A DNA stretch of 24,986 bases from G020354645 sp050053515 (GTDB taxonomy: Bacteria > Desulfobacterota > Desulfobacteria > Desulfobacterales > G020354645). Below are positions 8,367 through 15,186 of this stretch, piece by piece; the first letter of the stretch is position 1; each line of letters opens with the position of its first letter. Below the pieces are notes generated by a model. That model made no database searches, was not told the origin of the DNA, and saw only the letters and a program-made list of their open reading frames with translations. The position numbers and the translations under genes were made by a program. The stretch covers positions 1 through 24,986 of the forward strand of contig JASFTQ010000023.1 in assembly GCA_050053515.1 (NCBI GenBank). The letters run 5' to 3'.

Positions 8367-8403
8367 AAATAGCTAACCCGGACAAGCCGGAACCAAAAGA
8401 GCC

Positions 8404-8487
8404 TCTCGCAAAGGCGCAAAGACGCTAAGATTATTTATAGGGAATTGGCTCATCTTTTCTTTGCGTGCTTTGCGGCTTTGCGTGAGA
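8404..8487. repeat. 84-bp inverted repeat of the GCAAAGGCGCAAAG class
   Basis: Left arm 8404-8430 (TCTCGCAAAGGCGCAAAGAC onward) and right arm 8458-8487 are imperfect inverted copies with small indels. They would form a long hairpin with a 27-nt AT-rich loop. Repeats of this type recur as short non-coding elements in many deltaproteobacterial genomes. It lies 41 bp from the ecfA stop. Confidence 0.6.
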
Positions 8488-8528
8488 TAAAAATTTTGCC
8501 AAAAGCACTTAAAAAAACTTATAAGCGC

Positions 8529-10013
8529 CTAAAAAGGGGTATTGCTCCCTTCGGAAAGATCCAAAGCCCCCAGTCGAATGAGTTGCGCATCCTCGCGGAT
8601 ATCTTGCGGGTTGCCATCGGCCACTATCTGTCCCTCATGCAATACAATCCATCGATCCGTAGCGGCCGCAGCAAAATCGAGATCATGTGTTACGATAATC
8701 AGGGTAAAACCCTTTGCTTCTATGGTTTTCATCAGAAGCGCCAGGGCCTCTTTGAATCGCCCGTCCTGTCCGACTGTTGGTTCGTCCAAAACGAGGATTT
8801 GAGGCTCCATAACCAAAATCGAAGCAAGGGCAACGCGCTTTTTTTCCCCTTCGCTGAGCCGGTAGGGGGATCGCCCAAGAAGGGTATGGAGATCCAGGAC
8901 ATCACACACTTCTTGAAACCAACCATTTTCTTTCTTTCCCAGCTGCTTTAGCCCCGCCAGGATTTCATCTTTGACGCTATTTTTAAAAAACTGATCATTG
9001 GGATTTTGAAAACACAGCCCCACGCTGTCCACCAGTTCCGCGGGAGACTTGCTTCCCACTTTTTCACTGGCGATATACACTTCTCCCCTTTTGGGATGAA
9101 GCAGGCCGTTGAAATGCTTGATGAGCGTCGTTTTGCCGGAACCATTCTCTCCCACAATTGCCACCGTCTCACCCTGCTTTATCTCAAAGGAAATATTTTT
9201 AAGGATTTGTTTTTCGGCAATTCTATGTGATAAATTCTTTATTTGTAAAATGATCTTATTGCCGACGAGGTGACGGTTTCGGATTCGCGGCGGGTACTGT
9301 GCCACAAGGTGTTTTTCGGCGATGAGGCCACGAAGGTCTTCAGAGGTTCCTTCAAGCTGTATCTTTCCTCGCTCGGCGATGATACATCGGGTGGAATCTT
9401 GCAAGAACGGTTTTACGCGTTGTTCGATAACAATGACGTTTTTTCCGCTCTGGTGAATGTTTAAAAGAAGATTTCGTACCCGTTTCATTCCATTCCAGTC
9501 CAGACTGGCAAATGGTTCGTCGAGAAGCAAAACGGCGGGATCGAGGCACAACACCGAAGCGATTGCCGCAAGCCGCTTTTCTCCGCCCGAGAGCGTTTCG
9601 GGGGATCGATCAAGTAGATTTTCAAGGTGCAGTGCCTCTGCAACTTTTTGTATCTGTCTGTGAATGTCTTCAGCAGACAGCCCCATGCTCTCCAAACCAA
9701 ATGCAATTTCATTTTCCACAGTGCTGTTAAAAAGCTGCGCATCGGCATTTTGCAGTACAAGCCCCACCTGGGAAAAAAGATTGCCGACATTCGTATCTTT
9801 CGTATTGACACCGTTGACGACAACCGAGCCGTTGAGGGTGCCGGCAAAAAAATGGGGAATGAGGCCGTTGAAAAGATACCCCATGGTGGATTTCCCCGAA
9901 CCGTTGGCTCCCAGAATAGCTGTATATTCCCCGTTCTCGATGGAAAGATCTATGCCGTTCAATATCCAATCCGATCCGGGATACCTATATCGTACGTTGT
10001 TCAGACAGATCAC
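8529..10013 (-). CDS. ecfA: ECF transporter double ATPase (fused EcfA1-EcfA2)
   Basis: A 494-aa protein holding two ABC ATPase domains. The first has Walker A GANGSGKST (35-43), signature LSGGEKR (141-147) and Walker B VLLLDEP (161-167). The second has GENGSGKTT (288-296), LSEGEKKR (386-393) and ILVLDEP (406-412). It powers uptake through EcfT and ThiW on the cytoplasmic face. In domain 1 the switch position reads VIEQR where most ABC ATPases have a histidine, and domain 2 keeps VTHD, so the two sites are probably unequal. The start is a GTG at 10013 whose last bases overlap the thiW stop (GTGA), which suggests translational coupling. The downstream gene ecfT is about 400 bp away because of two repeat elements. 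Confidence 0.92.
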   Translation of the reverse strand: MICLNNVRYRYPGSDWILNGIDLSIENGEYTAILGANGSGKSTMGYLFNGLIPHFFAGTLNGSVVVNGVNTKDTNVGNLFSQVGLVLQNADAQLFNSTVENEIAFGLESMGLSAEDIHRQIQKVAEALHLENLLDRSPETLSGGEKRLAAIASVLCLDPAVLLLDEPFASLDWNGMKRVRNLLLNIHQSGKNVIVIEQRVKPFLQDSTRCIIAERGKIQLEGTSEDLRGLIAEKHLVAQYPPRIRNRHLVGNKIILQIKNLSHRIAEKQILKNISFEIKQGETVAIVGENGSGKTTLIKHFNGLLHPKRGEVYIASEKVGSKSPAELVDSVGLCFQNPNDQFFKNSVKDEILAGLKQLGKKENGWFQEVCDVLDLHTLLGRSPYRLSEGEKKRVALASILVMEPQILVLDEPTVGQDGRFKEALALLMKTIEAKGFTLIIVTHDLDFAAAATDRWIVLHEGQIVADGNPQDIREDAQLIRLGALDLSEGSNTPF

Positions 10014-10492
10014 GGTTGCCAGACCCCCCCCTTGCGTAACAGAAGCAGCGCAATGATACCGATAATGGTGCCGCCGATGGTGCTCACGCTGAAAGCAATA
10101 ATCAAGGTCGCCACAGCCATTGTCTTGCCCATCAATAGAGGGCCAACGATCCAGACACTGACGAGCGCTCCCAGAAGACCCGTTCCAATGATTTCACCGG
10201 CGCCGGCCAGGTAAATATTTTTATAGGCGCGGTAGGCTAAGCCGGCCAGCAGAGCGCCGATCATTCCTCCTGGAAAGGCCAGGAGGGTGCCAAGCCCCAA
10301 AATATTCCGTATGACGGCCGCAACAAATGCAATGCCGATCGCATAGGCCGGTCCCAGCATAACCGCTGCAATGACATTGATCATATGCTGGGCCGGAAAA
10401 CATTTTGAAATGCCTACCGGTATGAAAAAAGGCGATAAAGCAACGGCAAGTGCCACCAGGATTACCGCACGAGCAACATCTTTTGTTTTCAT
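10010..10492 (-). CDS. thiW: ThiW-family ECF S component, thiamine precursor (thiazole) uptake
   Basis: A 160-aa protein made almost entirely of hydrophobic helices. It has the ThiW-like N-terminus (MKTKDVARAVILVALAVALS) and conserved FPAQHMINVIAAVMLGP and LLAFPGGMIGALLAGL segments. ThiW is the substrate-binding membrane subunit thought to import hydroxyethylthiazole (or a related thiamine precursor). The start at 10492 is preferred because GGGAG lies about 8 bases upstream; the ATG at 10498 would be too close to it. It is the first gene after the TPP riboswitch and terminator and overlaps ecfA by four bases. The substrate is inferred from the family and from the riboswitch/thiDN context. Confidence 0.9.
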   Translation of the reverse strand: MKTKDVARAVILVALAVALSPFFIPVGISKCFPAQHMINVIAAVMLGPAYAIGIAFVAAVIRNILGLGTLLAFPGGMIGALLAGLAYRAYKNIYLAGAGEIIGTGLLGALVSVWIVGPLLMGKTMAVATLIIAFSVSTIGGTIIGIIALLLLRKGGVWQP

Positions 10493-10550
10493 CTTCATTC
10501 TCCCGTATGTAACAAAGGTTTGTCTTTGCCGGCCCAGGCAGCGCACTACC

Positions 10551-10584
10551 AAAAAAGCCGTTTCCGGCAGGAAACGGCTTTTTT
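10551..10584 (-). terminator. Intrinsic terminator under TPP riboswitch control
   Basis: A perfect 15-bp inverted repeat (10551-10565 with 10570-10584) with a 4-nt loop. Its GC-rich core GCCGTTTCC/GGAAACGGC is followed by six T on the minus strand. It sits between the riboswitch and thiW, so it is the likely expression platform (premature termination when TPP is bound). The symmetric A/T ends could also let it act on the other strand. Confidence 0.85.
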
Positions 10585-10599
10585 GCTGATAAATCGAAT

Positions 10600-10684
10600 T
10601 TATTTGGTGTCGCTCCCTACGCTGGTATTACCCAGATCAGGTTCAGCGGGTATAATCTCAGGCGAATCATGCCACCCCGAATAA
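10600..10684 (-). promoter_or_regulatory. TPP riboswitch (THI box)
   Basis: The minus strand carries the hallmark THI-box segments in order: GGGGTGGC, CTGAGATTATACCC, GCTGAACCTGATCTGGGTAA and TACCAGCGTAGGGAGC. The closing P1 helix is made by TTATT at 10680-10684 and AATAA just past CACC at 10601-10605. It senses thiamine pyrophosphate and controls the thiW-ecfA-ecfT cluster through the terminator at 10551-10584. Confidence 0.96.
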
Positions 10685-10710
10685 CGAAAACCCTGTCCTA
10701 AGTTTTCAAT

Positions 10711-10739
10711 AAAGTAGTTAAGGAATGCAATTCTGTCAA
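10711..10739 (-). promoter_or_regulatory. Sigma-70-type promoter of the thiamine cluster
   Basis: On the minus strand TTGACA (10734-10739), 17 bp, TACTTT (10711-10716). Transcription would begin about 20 bases before the riboswitch P1 helix, the expected arrangement. Confidence 0.6.
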
Positions 10740-10831
10740 GAAAAGATATAACCTTTGCTCATAGATTCAGAAATATCTGTTACCCGGGAATTTGCATTGC
10801 ATCGACGATGGTATTACGTTAAGAATGTATT

Positions 10832-10933
10832 GGGGTTGAGCCGGTTAGGCCGGTCGACCGGTTTGAGCCCGTAAAAAAGCGAACCGGCTAACGGGCTCAG
10901 CGGGATAAACGGCCTACCCATTCAACAGGCCCC
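10832..10933. repeat. About 100-bp GC-rich repeat with nested and interleaved inverted repeats
   Basis: The ends (from GGGG at 10832 and back from CCCC at 10930-10933) are imperfect inverted copies, including TAGGCCG 10846-10852 with CGGCCTA 10910-10916. Inside, AGCCGGTT (10839-10846) pairs with AACCGGCT (10882-10889), while TGAGCCCGT (10864-10872) pairs with ACGGGCTCA (10891-10899). These two pairings interleave. A 12-bp palindrome CCGGTCGACCGG is at 10850-10861. It occupies most of the gap between the thiamine promoter and the cysteine desulfurase; a small non-autonomous element is the likely origin. Confidence 0.55.
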
Positions 10934-10987
10934 CGGGTGTAATATGCCTGACCGAAACTTTTGATTAGACGATTAGGATTATGTACA

Positions 10988-12136
10988 ATGCCGAAACCTA
11001 TCTATCTGGACTACAATGCCACCACCCCCCATGATCCCGCAGTGATTGAGGCTATGCGGCCTTTTCTCGAAACCCAATTCGGCAACCCTTCCAGTTCCCA
11101 CTGGTACGGTATCGCTCCCCAAAAAGCCGTCGAAACCGCGCGCACTCAGCTTGCGGAAATCCTTAACTGCGATCCGGGGGAAGTCATTTTTACCAGCGGT
11201 GGGACCGAATCCAATAATCATGCCATCCGGGGTGTTGCCCGTACCCTGCGGGATAGGGGAAATCACATTATCACCAGTGCCATCGAGCACCCCGCGGTTC
11301 TGGAAGTCTGTAAATTTCTGCAACAGGACGGATTTGAAACAACCTACCTTCCCGTAAGCCCCGATGGCCTGATAGATCCCGCCGAGGTGGAAAAATCGAT
11401 CCGGCCCACTACGATCTTGATCACCGTCATGCACGCCAACAATGAAGTCGGGACAGTGCAGCCCATTCAAGAAATTTCCGAGATCGCACAAGAAAACAAC
11501 ATTGTCATGCACACCGACGCTGCACAATCTTTGGGTAAGATATTTACCGATACTAAAGAATTGGGCGTGACCTTGCTATCGGTGGCCGGACACAAAGTAT
11601 ATGCTCCCAAAGGCATCGGTGCTTTATTTGTCCGCTCGCCGGTGAAATTGGAAAGATTCTGTCATGGCGCCGGACAGGAGATGGGCCGGCGGGCCGGAAC
11701 CGAGAACGTCATGGAAATCGTCGGATTGGGAAAGGCTTGTGAAGTTGCAGGGCGGGGTTTGCAGAATAACATGAATCACATGAAAGCACTGCGTGAGCGC
11801 CTGCATGAAGGGCTTGCGAGTCGACTGGGTAGCGTCAGGCTCAACGGTCACCCGGAACGGCGCCTTCCCAACACACTGAGTATTTCTTTCAAGGGTTTGG
11901 AGGCCAACCGGATTTTGGAAGAAATCGGATTAAAAGTCGCGGCTTCAGCCGGTGCGGCCTGTCACTCGGACAGGGTTGAGGTTTCCCACGTTCTCAAGGC
12001 CATGGGGGTTCCGCTGGAATGGGCTAAAGGGACCCTGCGATTTAGTGTCGGACGGATGACGACGGTGGCGGAAATCGATGAAGCAATAGAGGTTGTCGCG
12101 GATGCGGTTTTAAAGCTAAAAGCGCTTAATCGTTAG
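10988..12136 (+). CDS. nifS: Cysteine desulfurase, NifS/IscS family (PLP enzyme)
   Basis: A 382-aa class V aminotransferase-fold enzyme. It has the N-terminal YLDYNATTP, the cofactor-contacting TSGGTESNNHAI (69-80), THTDAAQ-like MHTDAAQS (174-181) and SVAGHKVYAPKG with the PLP lysine at 203. The active-site cysteine loop ASAGAACHSDR has Cys325. It removes sulfur (or selenium) from cysteine/selenocysteine as a persulfide for delivery to acceptors. Its position next to yedF and selD suggests a role in selenium delivery, but general Fe-S or sulfur supply cannot be excluded. The start at 10988 has AGGA nine bases upstream; an in-frame start at 10961 is less likely given the family N-terminus. It converges on the yedF operon. 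Confidence 0.92.
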   Translation: MPKPIYLDYNATTPHDPAVIEAMRPFLETQFGNPSSSHWYGIAPQKAVETARTQLAEILNCDPGEVIFTSGGTESNNHAIRGVARTLRDRGNHIITSAIEHPAVLEVCKFLQQDGFETTYLPVSPDGLIDPAEVEKSIRPTTILITVMHANNEVGTVQPIQEISEIAQENNIVMHTDAAQSLGKIFTDTKELGVTLLSVAGHKVYAPKGIGALFVRSPVKLERFCHGAGQEMGRRAGTENVMEIVGLGKACEVAGRGLQNNMNHMKALRERLHEGLASRLGSVRLNGHPERRLPNTLSISFKGLEANRILEEIGLKVAASAGAACHSDRVEVSHVLKAMGVPLEWAKGTLRFSVGRMTTVAEIDEAIEVVADAVLKLKALNR

Positions 12137-12160
12137 TGGATGGAACCAGTTCGGTTGGTT

Positions 12161-12397
12161 TTAATCTGCCATCTCGTTTTGAAGCGTTCTCAGCCGGGCG
12201 GGAATATCCCATTTTTTGAGCAGAACACGCACACTAGACGGAACCCTGTGCTCCCATGATCGATCAGCCGCCATCCGATCTCGAACCGTAACGGCGCTGA
12301 TGCACTTTTCTTCGGGTGCAACTTCCCATAAGACATGAACCCTGAGCCCCAGTGATTCGAAGTAGCTTTTTTTTCGCCGACCCCACTCATCATATAT
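12161..12397 (-). pseudogene. Decayed C-terminal remnant of an NMN-adenylyltransferase-like nucleotidyltransferase
   Basis: Directly after yedF the minus strand encodes about 77 residues (from YDEWGRRKKSYFESLGLRV to a TAA at 12161-12163). They resemble the end of cytidylyltransferase-like NMN adenylyltransferases: a helix, a strand VHVLWEVAPEEK, an ISxxxVRDRM segment where intact enzymes have ISG(T/S)xVR, then SWEHRVPSSV. There is no start codon or ribosome binding site, the nucleotide-binding N-terminal half is missing, and the glycine of the ISG motif is replaced by alanine. The frame meets the yedF stop within a few bases, which suggests a deletion joining the two. Alternatively it is a coincidental frame. 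Confidence 0.5.
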
Positions 12398-12989
12398 TAA
12401 TAACTTTATCCGCCAACTGCATGGCCGTAACAATATCGAGCATATTGGTGGTATCACCCACCTGCTTTTTTTGGAGCAGGTTGAAATGGTCCAGGCAGGT
12501 GCCGCATACCAGGATGGTCAGACCGCCATCGGCCAGCTCTTTCAGATCCGCCAGAACTTCCGAGCCGGCAATGGTGAGTTTCACCCCATTGTTGACGAAG
12601 ACCAGACGCCACAGTTCCGGCCCCATCTCTCGCAGGGTTCGAATATAGTTGACCATCAGTTTCAAACCCAAGGCGTCATCGCCGAATCCCATACGATCTG
12701 AGGCACACATGACCATAATCTTCTTTTCGCCAGTGGCCTTCGCCGGGGCTGTTGCAACCGGCTGTGTCGATGACGCGTTTTCACATCTTCCAGCAACAAT
12801 ATAGTCCTGGCCTTTTTTTGCCAATTCGGTCTCGAAACCTTGAGACTCCAAAAAGCGTTGAACGTTGTTTTGGGCTGCAGCATTGTCTACAACCACCCGA
12901 ACCGTATTTGAGCCTTCCTGCTCCAGCGCGGCTTTGGTCTGCAAAACCGGCGCCGGGCAGGCGAGTCCGCGAGCATCGATCTCTTTCAT
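12390..12989 (-). CDS. yedF: Selenium metabolism protein YedF (TusA-DsrE fusion)
   Basis: A 199-aa two-domain protein. Residues 1 to about 70 form a TusA/SirA-like domain with the sulfur-carrying CPAP motif (Cys11). A low-complexity linker (about 72-88) follows, then a DsrE-like domain from KKIMVMCASDRMGFGDDALG to the C-terminus with an internal VCGTCLDHF cysteine pair. This architecture is the YedF type that accompanies selD in Sec-using bacteria and is thought to carry reactive selenium or sulfur. AAGGAG eight bases before the ATG supports the start. selD is 285 bp upstream on the same strand, separated by a repeat. Confidence 0.92.
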   Translation of the reverse strand: MKEIDARGLACPAPVLQTKAALEQEGSNTVRVVVDNAAAQNNVQRFLESQGFETELAKKGQDYIVAGRCENASSTQPVATAPAKATGEKKIMVMCASDRMGFGDDALGLKLMVNYIRTLREMGPELWRLVFVNNGVKLTIAGSEVLADLKELADGGLTILVCGTCLDHFNLLQKKQVGDTTNMLDIVTAMQLADKVINI

Positions 12990-13083
12990 GTCAAATTCTC
13001 CTTGTAGAAGCGATGCCTTTGCAGGTAATGTTCATGTTGTGGCATTTTGTGCTATTTTAATGATAGTATATGATGTTTCGGGT

Positions 13084-13277
13084 TAGTGTTTGGTATTTGG
13101 CAAATTACGGACCGGAGTGCTGTTCTATACAGGACGACATAAATCATTGCGCATACATACACAGCGTTCTGTATTTTGACCCTATCCAGTGGCTTTAAAA
13201 TCAACGATTCAAAGGGCGAATACGTAATTTATTACGACGCTGTGTATAAAACACTAAACACGAAACACCAAACACTA
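13084..13277. repeat. Inverted-repeat element between selD and yedF
   Basis: TAGTGTTTGGTATTT (13084-13098) and AAACACCAAACACTA (13263-13277) are inverted copies with one mismatch. Inside, ATACACAGCGT (13157-13167) and ACGCTGTGTAT (13237-13247) are perfect inverted copies. The right arm overlaps the selD stop codon (13275-13277). This is probably another small non-coding repeat unit and could alter selD-yedF coupling. Nothing else is seen in the 12990-13274 gap. Confidence 0.45.
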
Positions 13278-14324
13278 CCGCACAACAATCTTTTCCTTCG
13301 GTTCTTCAATAACTTGCCCGATGATGTCTGCATCGGTTATGCCCTGTTCGACAAGATCGCTCACCAGATCTTCTGCCTGCTGTGGGGCAACGCAGATCAA
13401 CAGCCCGCCGGAAGTCTGGGGGTCGAACAGAATGTCCCGGGTCAGCGATTGCACTTCACAAGCAAACTCAACCATGGGTAAGCGAAACGCTTTATTTTTA
13501 AAAGCACCGGCCGGCATCAGCCCCATGGCGGCATATTCGAAGGCCTCAGGCAGAATCGGTATTTTTTTTGACTCAAACATTATTCCGCAACCGGCGCCTT
13601 CCAGCATTTCGGCTGCGTGTCCCAGCAAACCAAAACCGGTGATGTCGGTACAGGCATGAACCGCGTACTTTTTCATAATTTCGGCCGCAGCCCGGTTCAG
13701 AGTCGCCATTAATTGGGTCACCTTTGCAATGGCTTCTTTGGTGGCGAGATCGCCCTTTATGGCCGTGTTGATAACTCCTGTTCCCAATGGTTTGGTGAGA
13801 ACGAGGCGATCACCCACCATCATGTTTTTTTTGGTTAGAACCTTTTGCGGATGAACAAAGCCGGTAACCGCCAAACCGTACTTCATTTCGTCATCTTCTA
13901 TGCTGTGACCGCCGATGAGGACAACATCGGCTTCGGTTAGCTTTTCCATTCCGCCCCGGATTACTTGGCGCAGAGTTTCGATCCCCATTTTTTTCAAGGG
14001 AAAAGCAACCAGGTTCAGGGCGGTTTTCGGTTCACCGCCCATCGCATATATATCACTCAGGGCGTTAGCCGCGGCAATTTGGCCGAACCAATAGGGATCA
14101 TCGACAACCGGCGTGAAAAAGTCGACCGTCTGAATAAGCGCCATGTTTTCAGATATTTTATACACACCGGCATCATCTGCACTTTCCAGGCCAACGATGA
14201 CGTTGGCATTGGTCGGAAATTCCACACCACACAGCGCACGCGCCAGGTCCCCCGGCGGCAGCTTGGAGGCTCAGCCCGCGCCCTTGACGGTCTGGGTTAA
14301 GCGCAGTTTTTTGGGGTCTGTCAT
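13275..14324 (-). CDS. selD: Selenide, water dikinase SelD, selenocysteine-containing
   Basis: SelD makes selenophosphate from selenide and ATP, the selenium donor for Sec-tRNA. A conventional open frame starts only at 14225, but the conserved N-terminus continues upstream through one in-frame TGA (14271-14273). Read as Sec it gives MTDPKKLRLTQTVKGAGUAS, with the Sec at residue 18, the position of the active-site Cys in E. coli SelD (Cys17), followed by the conserved lysine. Further motifs: ADDAGVY (nucleotide/Mg2+), TVDFFTPVVDDPYWFGQIAAANALSD-type core, DITGFGLLGHA and FDPQTSGGLL. Total 349 aa including Sec, normal for the family. The start has AAGGAG about 11 bases upstream. Automatic annotation would truncate it. 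Confidence 0.95.
14241..14273 (-). promoter_or_regulatory. UGA Sec codon with putative bacterial SECIS hairpin in selD
   Basis: On the minus strand the UGA (14273-14271) is followed by CGCC (14257-14254), a nine-base loop GGGGGACCU and GGCG (14244-14241). This stem-loop starts 16 bases after the U of UGA, with guanines at the start of the loop, the layout seen in bacterial SECIS elements bound by SelB. The stem is short, so the exact structure is inference. Confidence 0.55.
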
Positions 14325-14410
14325 CTTCGTTGATTCTCCTTCTTTAAGCCTCGTCATTTGTCATTACTCATCAGCGCCTGGTGTTTGATGTTTTTTACCT
14401 GGCCGTCGCG

Positions 14411-14450
14411 TCGAAAAAATGAAGCTCCCCGCCCTGAAGGGCGGGACTTC
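14411..14450 (-). terminator. Intrinsic terminator after ybaK
   Basis: CCCGCCCT (14428-14435) and AGGGCGGG (14438-14445) form a very stable hairpin. GAAG (14421-14424) with CTTC (14447-14450) extends it. On the minus strand the hairpin is followed by A and six T (14414-14420 region). It lies 19 bp past the ybaK stop and so separates ybaK from selD. The core also resembles hairpins found at IS200/IS605 ends. Confidence 0.65.
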
Positions 14451-14468
14451 CCGCAAAGGAATATATTC

Positions 14469-14930
14469 CTATCGTGCAAGCTCCGCCACCTTGCAATCGA
14501 GTGTATTCAAAATATCGTTGGGGGTCATCTTGAGCATCACCCCTCTTTGTCCTGCATTGATAAGGATGTGTCCAAAGTCGAGGATGTGTTCGTCCATCAC
14601 CACAGGCAACGGATGTTTGATGCCGAAGGGACTGATACCGCCGACCAGGTAACCGGTCAATCGTTCAGCCGTAGCGGCATCGACCATAGCCGCGCTCTTA
14701 ACAGCAAAGACCTTTGCCAGTCTCTTCAGATTCAACTCTCGGTGGCCCGGCATCAATGCCAGGCAATATTTATTACATCCCAGGGCAGCAACAAGGGTTT
14801 TTACGGTCTGTTCGAGGGAAAAACCCGTGGCCCGGGCCGCAAATTCGGCTCCCTTCTCTTCATGTTCGTATTTGAGAACTTCAAAAGGAATTCTTTTTTT
14901 GCTTAAAAAGGTAATGGCACGTGTCGACAT
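14469..14930 (-). CDS. ybaK: YbaK/EbsC-type Cys-tRNA(Pro) deacylase
   Basis: A 153-aa editing protein. The family motifs are HEEKGAEFAARATGFSLEQTVKTLV (about 23-47), LMPGHRELNLKRLA and GGISPFGIKHPLPVVMDE. YbaK hydrolyses Cys wrongly attached to tRNA(Pro) by prolyl-tRNA synthetase and acts in trans in the cytoplasm. The start at 14930 (MSTRAITFLSKK) matches the family; an in-frame TTG at 14954 is possible. No strong ribosome binding site is seen. A sigma-70-like promoter lies at 14969-14997, and a terminator follows the gene, so it is probably monocistronic despite sharing direction with selD. Confidence 0.9.
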   Translation of the reverse strand: MSTRAITFLSKKRIPFEVLKYEHEEKGAEFAARATGFSLEQTVKTLVAALGCNKYCLALMPGHRELNLKRLAKVFAVKSAAMVDAATAERLTGYLVGGISPFGIKHPLPVVMDEHILDFGHILINAGQRGVMLKMTPNDILNTLDCKVAELAR

Positions 14931-14968
14931 CGTTTTGAATGGTCCCACCTGCAAAATAATTGATTTCT

Positions 14969-14997
14969 CTCATAAGTTAACCCACTTAAATTGTCAA
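14969..14997 (-). promoter_or_regulatory. Promoter for ybaK
   Basis: Minus strand: TTGACA (14992-14997), 17 bp, TATGAG (14969-14974). The -35 is perfect and the -10 is moderate. It is back-to-back with a weaker plus-strand promoter at 14991-15019. Confidence 0.5.
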
Positions 14998-15019
14998 TTA
15001 AAAAATATTGATATATTTT
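14991..15019 (+). promoter_or_regulatory. Possible promoter for ald
   Basis: Plus strand: TTGTCA (14991-14996), 17 bp, TATTTT (15014-15019), in a strongly AT-rich stretch 168 bp before the ald start. It shares bases with the minus-strand ybaK -35 box. AT-rich DNA throws up such matches easily. Confidence 0.35.
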
Positions 15020-15186
15020 ATATATTATATAGAAATTTTAAATGAATCGTTCAAAAAGTTTGTCAACCGTCAAGGAAAAGCAAGCGGCCAAAGAATACTT
15101 TCTTGCTTTGCGATTTGATAATTGCTAATTGGAAAGAAACTGGCGGTTGGCAACAAAATTTATTACAGCGGACTGTGAGGTTAATC

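Noticed and set aside
14421..14450. Hairpin resembling an IS200/IS605 end
   Set aside because: No TnpA/TnpB gene or second end is present; with the following T-run it is better explained as the ybaK terminator.
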